Shown here: positions 44,001 through 49,219 of the stretch, piece after piece
Layout: each line of letters begins with the position of its first letter
How positions within the stretch are numbered: the stretch's first letter is position 1
Assembly: GCA_001179505.1 (NCBI GenBank)
Contig: CDMY01000536.1
Coordinates: 6,932 to 56,150, forward strand
Length of the DNA stretch: 49,219 nt
Direction of reading: 5' to 3'
From: Vitrella brassicaformis
Taxonomy: Eukaryota > Sar > Vitrellaceae
Notes under the pieces: model-generated
Databases searched by the model: none
The model's input: the letters and a program-made list of their open reading frames with translations, nothing else
Told to the model about the DNA's origin: nothing
Program-made: the position numbers and the translations under genes

Positions 44001-46425
44001 GGTCTCGAGAGTGGCGACGTGCAGCTTTGGGAGGTGGCGCCCGGGCGCTGGGTTTCGGGGCTGGGTCAGAAGGGCGGGGGCAAGGGGGTGCCGGGGGGCT
44101 CTGTCATGTGGGCAGAGGACGCTACTGGGCTGATGGCCTGCGGATTTTGTGACACGTCGGCTATGAGTGCTGCCGCATGTCAGTGAGATACATACTATCT
44201 AGCTACACCGACACGACACACGAGAATCGAACCGATCTTTGTGCATTCCTGGCTGGCTGCTTGTTTCTCTCTCTCTCTCTCTCTGTTCGCCTTTCCTTCC
44301 CTTGTCTGTCAGTTTGCAGCGAGCCTTCGACTGGGGTTCCTCTCGGTTTTTCGCAGATGCGCGCCGCCGCATCGGATCTGGCCGCCAGCCTCACACAGCC
44401 CGGCCCGAGACGCAGCTCACTGCCAGGCACACACACCACACAGAAACCACAGCTCTTACTCGGCTCCCCGCGGCTCACAGCCGCCAGCCCGCCCTCACCG
44501 CTGCTCGGCCCAGTGCCGGCAAACACTCCCTCGTCGTTCCCCATCGCTGTGGGGGCTCTCATCACGGGCGAGATGGTCGTGTGGACTCTCAAGAAAGCCA
44601 TGACGGAGGACAGCATGGCGCCGCCCATGACGCTTCATTGGCAAGTGGTGCCACCGAGCCCGAAGGCCAGCAAGGGGCTCTCCCCGAGCCTCCTGCCGTC
44701 ACCATCACCCCCAGCACCCCCTGCAGCATCTGCATCAGCGTCAGCTCCCCAGGCCTCCCCACAGCCCAGCCCTCTGCTGCGGCCTGAGGCGTCCCCCGAG
44801 CGGCCACTGCTGCACCTGCTCAGCGTGGTACCTTGGACACCTCAGACCGAGCAGCAGATCGAGAACACACCCAGAGGGTCGCTGGGGCGGCTGCGTGTGT
44901 GGGTCGGCGTGGCTGGCGGGGTGGGGGGCGCCAGGGTGTGCAGTGTGCAGGCCATGGCCGGTGCTGGTGCTGGGAGAGAGAGGGAGAGGGAGAGGGATGG
45001 TCCTGGCCGGGTGGTGTCGCCGAGGAGTGCTCGCGGGCCGTTGTCGTCTGTGGGGGCGTTAGGGTCGTCGGAGGAGAGGTGGGTGGTAGAGGAGCTGGTG
45101 CAGGGCTCCGCTGCTCTGGCCTCGCTGGCCGTATTCACCTGCAACCTGGGGAGGGAGAAATTGTGCTCCTACTGTGTGGGAAGAGGTGGGTATGGACAGA
45201 GACACAACAGGCACGCACACACGGCGACATGCACAGGGCCATGCCATGGGTGTGTGTGTGCGCGTATGTGTTCAGTTGACGGCTCCATCTGCCGCTACGA
45301 CATCAAGGCCGTCACCCTGTCGGGTAAGATGACCACCGACCTCATCACACACGAGGGCCTCCAGAGAGCGCCGCCCACTCCTACACCCACACCCACGCCC
45401 ACACCACCCGCACCAGACCAACCAGACCAGCCGGCCCAAGAAGGCACCACACACACACGGGAGGAGACGGAGCATAAGGACGCCAACACGTCCGGCGGCA
45501 AGAGACAGTCCCTGACGATCGCCGTGCCGCCCCGCGGCGGCGAGGAGGTGCTGGGGATGTCTCGGTGGACGGTGGTGTGCGAGCGGCGGTGGAAGGTGAA
45601 GCGGCAGGGCAAGAAGGCCGTCTCGGCCATGGCCGCCTGCCCCATGCTGCACATACTCATTACTGGCTGCGAAGACGGAGCCTTCCGCTTCTTCGTAAGC
45701 ACCAAATATTATCACCTGAGCATCACATCACTGTGGGCGGATTGGGGGTGCGCTTCACGTGTTCAGGACCTGTGGTCGGGGGAGTGTTACCGGTCTGTGT
45801 GGCCCCACGGGCAGGGCGTGGGGATCCGTGCGCTCGCCTTCAGCACGTACAGAGGGGTGGCCGTCAGTGCAGGCGCACAAGACAAGACACTCAAGGTGCG
45901 CTGCCCAACGGAACACCTCGTCAACCAACCGTCCTGCCTCCATCCATCCATCCATCATTCTATTTGTCTGTCTGTGTGTGTGTGTGTGTGTGCAGTTCAT
46001 GCGCTTCTTGGGCGGCCGCGATTCGTTTGACGTGGCCCGGCCACACGTGGGGCGCAAGGGCAACCAACGGCGTGGAAGCGGACACCCCACAGCCAAGCTG
46101 GGAACCGGCAAGGTGAGTGAGATCATACCCACACACACACGGATGCGTTGATGCGGCGAAGGACGCAATGGTGTGTGTGCATCCCCTATCTAATCAGGGG
46201 TATCTGCAGGGCGACTGGCGGGGAGTTGTCTGCGACTCGCGACGGGGCCTAAGAGGTTAGTGAGGAGACCAACACTCCACACCACCCCACACCCACACAA
46301 ATGCAGCTGCCGCACGGGCGTGTCTGCACTGGCTTGTTTGCTCAGATTTGGAGGCCCGCATCAAGTCGCTGGATGTTGACAATGACGATTTTGATTTCTT
46401 CGAGGGCAAACACAAGAGATTCTGA
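41017..46425 (+). CDS. F-box and WD40-repeat protein with long disordered middle
   Basis: Thirteen exons: 41017-41128, 41261-41330, 41455-41617, 41692-41759, 41875-41940, 42031-43701, 43796-44178, 44313-45185, 45276-45694, 45767-45895, 45996-46112, 46210-46255, 46346-46425; about 1,398 aa ending in TGA. Residues of about 38-80 (LLVQYTDTKSLSKLTLVNR...LWERAFNRKF) look like an F-box, which would bind SKP1 in an SCF ubiquitin ligase. WD40-type strands follow: ALPSGMILSVSSNGMIRLWG, then after a large Ser/Pro-rich disordered region TAVALSGNGCLMLIGLESGDVQLWEV, AMAACPMLHILITGCEDGAFRFFDLWSG and GIRALAFSTYRGVAVSAGAQDKTLKF. The C-terminus is acidic (DVDNDDFDFFEGKHKRF). The propeller is thus split by hundreds of disordered residues. 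Introns 45186-45275 and 45695-45766 are multiples of three and stop-free. The F-box call is inference from pattern; the WD40 call is stronger. Confidence 0.8.
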
Positions 46426-46738
46426 TTGACCATGAGTGCCACTCACTCACAGATGCATGCTATGAGTTCATCTCTACTAGAGAGAGAAAGAGGCAGCCGT
46501 TTCGCTCTTTCTTCGCCGCCTGTGCCTTTCTCGTACATAGCTGTCTGTAGCCTTGCGTAAGTGTTCGTTGTCGTCATATTGGTTGCCTGCCTGCCTGCCT
46601 CCCTCCCTAGGCTACAGCAGAGCAGTCCCACCCCTCCCCACCCACCATCCGCTCTTCAGCCAGGCACCCCACCCCCCACACACAGAGCAGGTCATGCTGA
46701 TAGATTTCATGTGTAGGGACCACTCGGTCGGCAGCTGA

Positions 46739-46763
46739 AGCCGCGACGTACCACGTCGCGGCT
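46739..46763. other. Perfect 11-bp stem-loop followed by T-run
   Basis: AGCCGCGACGT, loop ACC, ACGTCGCGGCT, then GTTTTCT. This very GC-rich perfect hairpin lies about 310 bp after the F-box/WD40 stop. It resembles a transcription-end or 3'-processing structure, though such signals are not established for RNA polymerase II genes of this kind. Confidence 0.6.
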
Positions 46764-47293
46764 GTTTTCTCTCTCGTGCGCATGGCATGGCTATCTCGCT
46801 AGCTATGACTGGCTGGTGGCTGTGGCCGCTGGGGTGGTCGAGAGGGAGGGCGATGCCCACCCACATCCATCTCTCGTTGATCTGACCTCACTGACTGACT
46901 GACTGACTGGCTGACGTTTTTGCGCCGGGCCCGCCTGCCTGCCTCTCGTCATGTGTGTAAGTGAATGTACAGCCCCCTCCCCCCCCTTCCCCCCTCTCTG
47001 CCTCCCCTCTCATGTCCTTCCTTCGTATGCGTCGGTGGGACCCTTGGCCATTTTTGCGCTGTGTGAGTCGGTCGAGTCAGTCAGCTGGATGCAGACAGCA
47101 CAGACAGACAGCCAGCGGATTTCTCTCTGATCGAGTGGGAAGGGCTGAGGAAGACACAGCCCGTGTGCTGTGCTATCGATGAAGCCCTCGCTCCTCTTCT
47201 ACCTATGTCCATGCATTGACAAACGGCTGGCTGCAGTGCTGCCTTCTCTTTAACTGGCCGGGCCGCACATGTGTCTGAGCGTCGCTGCCCCTT

Positions 47294-47356
47294 GTTGGCT
47301 ATGGATCCTAGTAGCCAACGATGCGGTGTGCTACTCTCCGTTCAACGATCGGAGAG
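47294..47356. other. Two adjacent short hairpins
   Basis: TTGGCTA (47294-47300) pairs with TAGCCAA (47312-47318), and CTCTCCG (47334-47340) pairs with CGGAGAG (47350-47356). The second loop begins TTCAA like a tRNA T-loop, but it is 9 nt and the remaining arms do not form, so it is not called a tRNA. Possible structured RNA, weak. Confidence 0.3.
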
Positions 47357-47894
47357 CGGTATCCCGTGTCCGAAGCTGCAAGAATCCACGACGAGCCGAG
47401 CCGGGCCGATGACGCAACCCTATTTCAAAGCAGTGTGTGTGGCACTTGCTTGTTTCAAGTCACTCAAAACACTTGAATAGGCCCGAGCTCTCATGTCTGT
47501 CGGTATTTGTATATTGTGTCGTCAACCAAGATGACGAGTCAGTCAGTCAGTGATCCATTGTACAGTCAGTACACATCCAGTCACAGAATACACTGCTCGT
47601 TCTCTCTCCTTCGTTCCCCCTCCGGATGCACCACTACTCAACGTGACTGTGTTGAGGCGGCGTGCATCCGGATGGGGAACTCAGAAAAGGCAACGAAGCA
47701 ATCCGCAGACAAGGGGTCAACTCACGTCACCACGACGCGTCAGTCATGTCGCCTCGCCAACCCGTCGACCGACCAGCTGAAAGCCATCCGGCCATCTCAC
47801 TGACTGGAGCCACAGCCAACCGTCTCCCTCCCTCTCTCTCTCTCTCCCCTCCGAGCCCTCCCTCCCTCCCCTTGGCACCTGCCTGCCTGCCTGC

Positions 47895-49028
47895 CTATCG
47901 CGCTGCGTTCCTCTTCCTGCACTGCGCCCAGTATGCACTCCGGTCGCCCCGCCCGCCCGCAATGCCATATCGCATGTTGAGCCGGCCACACAGGGGGCGC
48001 CGCACAATGAGCGACGACGGCCGCTTGGGGCACCTGGTCTTCTCCCATATGCACACGCCCCACAGGCTCTTGCGCGGCTTGTGGTTCTCGGCCCCATTGC
48101 CGCCGCCGTGGGGGTGGTTGGATGGGTTCATGGCCACCCCCCGAACCTCTGGCCTTCGACCCAGGTGGCGGTTGGTGCCTGCCTTGCCGAGGATGGTCAT
48201 GCTGCGGAGGACATTGGAGACCTGGCCGACGGTCGCCCAGCAGTCCAGGGGGAACTTGCGGATCTCCGTCGACATGAGCTTGATGGTGGCGTGCTGGTCG
48301 TCCTTGCTCAAAATGGTCGCGCACGCACCCGCCGCGCGGATGAACTGCCCCCCGCAGCCCGGCCTGATCTCCAGGTTGTGGATGATAGTCCCCACGGGGA
48401 TCTTCCTCAGCGGCAGGCAGTTGCCCGGGCCGATGTTGGCGTTCTCGGACGACAGCAGCCGGTCGCCGGGACGGATGGCTCGGGGGGCGATGATGTAGGA
48501 CAGGACGCCGTCCTCGTACTGCACCAGAGCCACGTGCGCGCCTCGGTCGGGCGAGTGCTCGATGCGCAGCACGGTGCAGTAGATGTCCCGACGGGCTCGC
48601 TTGAAGTCGACGAAGCGGATGCGCATGGGATGTCCGCCGCCGCGGTGCCTCGTGGTGATCTGGCCTGTCTCATTCCGCCCCGAGTGCTTGAGCCGCCGCC
48701 ACGACAGCTTCTCCATCACACGGCCCTGAAAGAGCCTCTGAGGGTTGCCCTCGAGCAGGCGCAAGATCTTGGTCTGCTTGGCCATCGTGAAGGCGTTGAC
48801 CACGTGTGGCTGCGGGAGGGGCTTCTTGGGGAAGCCCGTCTCGAAGTCAATGAAGGGGGCGTGGTTGCGCTTGATGTTGGGCGCGTAGATGTGCGCATGG
48901 CGAACGGAATGGCACCTCCACGCAGCTGAGGGGCACGGCGCAGGGAGGGAGGCAGATGAAGGGGTGAGAAGGGACGCTGCAGCCCTTGCGGACGTGCCGG
49001 CTAGCCGAAAAGAGCGGGACGTCAGCAT
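47895..49028 (-). CDS. MRPL2: Mitochondrial large-subunit ribosomal protein uL2m (bacterial-type L2)
   Basis: One uninterrupted 377-aa reading frame ending in TAG. L2 binds 23S-type rRNA at the peptidyl-transferase centre and bridges the subunits. The bacterial-type core is clear: GRNETGQITTRHRGGGH, RFVDFKRARRDI, VLRIEHSPDRGAHVALVQYEDG, GNCLPLRKIPVGTIIHNLE, and GVAMNPSNHPHGGG holding the conserved His near residue 303 needed for activity. The first 45 residues (MLTSRSFRLAGTSARAAASLL...) are rich in Arg, Ser and Ala with no acidic residues, typical of a mitochondrial presequence and lacking a signal peptide, so mitochondrion is favoured over plastid. It is the only multi-hundred-codon gene in the window without introns. 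The ATG at 49028 is the first that supplies the presequence. Confidence 0.95.
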   Translation of the reverse strand: MLTSRSFRLAGTSARAAASLLTPSSASLPAPCPSAAWRCHSVRHAHIYAPNIKRNHAPFIDFETGFPKKPLPQPHVVNAFTMAKQTKILRLLEGNPQRLFQGRVMEKLSWRRLKHSGRNETGQITTRHRGGGHPMRIRFVDFKRARRDIYCTVLRIEHSPDRGAHVALVQYEDGVLSYIIAPRAIRPGDRLLSSENANIGPGNCLPLRKIPVGTIIHNLEIRPGCGGQFIRAAGACATILSKDDQHATIKLMSTEIRKFPLDCWATVGQVSNVLRSMTILGKAGTNRHLGRRPEVRGVAMNPSNHPHGGGNGAENHKPRKSLWGVCIWEKTRCPKRPSSLIVRRPLCGRLNMRYGIAGGRGDRSAYWAQCRKRNAAR

Positions 49029-49219
49029 TTTTTGCCTCGGCTCAGCTCAGAGCTTCTTTGAGCTTTTTGGCTTTAAGGTAACGGAAAGCGACCAGATCGT
49101 CTGATCTCGAGTCTACTGTAAGAATAGGTGGGAGAGAGTCGGGGAGAATGGTGAAGAGAGGATCTGCCGGGCGGTCAGTCCCGGATAAAGGATTAAGTCA
49201 ACGCAACGTAAGGTCTGTG
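49029..49219. promoter_or_regulatory. Upstream region of uL2m gene
   Basis: 191 bp to the window edge, with lower GC than the gene. It presumably contains the 5' UTR and promoter of the minus-strand uL2m gene. No specific element is recognised. Confidence 0.35.

Larger units (their letters stand above)
46426..47894. other. Long tail-to-tail intergenic region
   Basis: About 1.47 kb between the F-box/WD40 and uL2m stop codons. It holds CTGCCTGCC and CTGACTGACTG repeats, a strong 11-bp hairpin at 46739-46763, a pair of smaller hairpins at 47294-47356, and (CT)n with CCTG repeats near 47823-47895. Open frames on the plus strand (47507-47803 and others) lack recognisable sequence. It could hide a non-coding RNA, but none can be identified. 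Confidence 0.5.

Noticed and set aside
47334-47356. Possible tRNA T-arm
   Set aside because: Loop is 9 nt and no acceptor, D or anticodon arms fit around it.
47507-48498. Plus-strand open frames across the uL2m gene
   Set aside because: Antisense to a strongly conserved ribosomal protein; Pro/Ser-rich shadow.
1-49219. CRISPR array, insertion sequence or prokaryotic operon
   Set aside because: No spaced repeats or transposase genes; genes are intron-split and eukaryotic.

Overview
This is nuclear DNA of a GC-rich, intron-dense single-celled eukaryote. Most genes are split by spliceosomal GT-AG introns, mostly about 60-140 bp, many with (GT)n or (CT)n(GT)n tracts before the acceptor. CDS ends at UGA, UAG and UAA are all used. 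A flagellar dynein light chain, a RING-TLDc protein, a CTNNBL1 spliceosome subunit and a mitochondrial uL2 fit an alveolate. My best guess is a chromerid such as Vitrella; this is inference from style, not a database match.

Layout. Most genes sit in head-to-head pairs sharing 200-400 bp upstream regions. (1) 44-1624 (-) CCR4/Angel/PDE12-type nuclease, paired with 1981-3624 (+), a small unknown gene whose intron carries an insertion flanked by about 125 bp direct repeats. (2) 4504-9754 (-) large disordered protein with an N-terminal OB-fold-like region resembling telomere protein TPP1/TEBP-beta, paired with 9969-12500 (+), an FG-rich protein of unknown function. (3) 13408-14909 (+) RING-TLDc gene with an in-frame TAG or a 15-nt mini-intron. 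(4) 15732-17163 (-) broken, internally deleted copy of RNA polymerase II subunit RPB2, divergent from 17365-21084 (+) CTNNBL1. (5) 21775-36909 (-) VPS13-like lipid-transfer protein of about 4,650 aa, divergent from 37141-39570 (+), a membrane-anchored inositol monophosphatase. (6) 39993-40612 (-) dynein light chain DNAL4, divergent from 41017-46425 (+), an F-box/WD40 protein. (7) 47895-49028 (-) single-exon mitochondrial ribosomal protein uL2m.

The genes do not form one pathway: this is an ordinary core-genome stretch with RNA turnover, splicing, membrane lipid transfer, inositol recycling, ubiquitin-linked and organelle translation functions. The most unusual parts are the telomere-like OB-fold candidate with a 28-nt intron, the RING-TLDc gene with the in-frame TAG, the RPB2 relic with a 340-bp GT microsatellite at its internal deletion, and the duplicated intron. 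Exon coordinates were derived by hand from splice signals, reading phase and family similarity; no transcript data were available.
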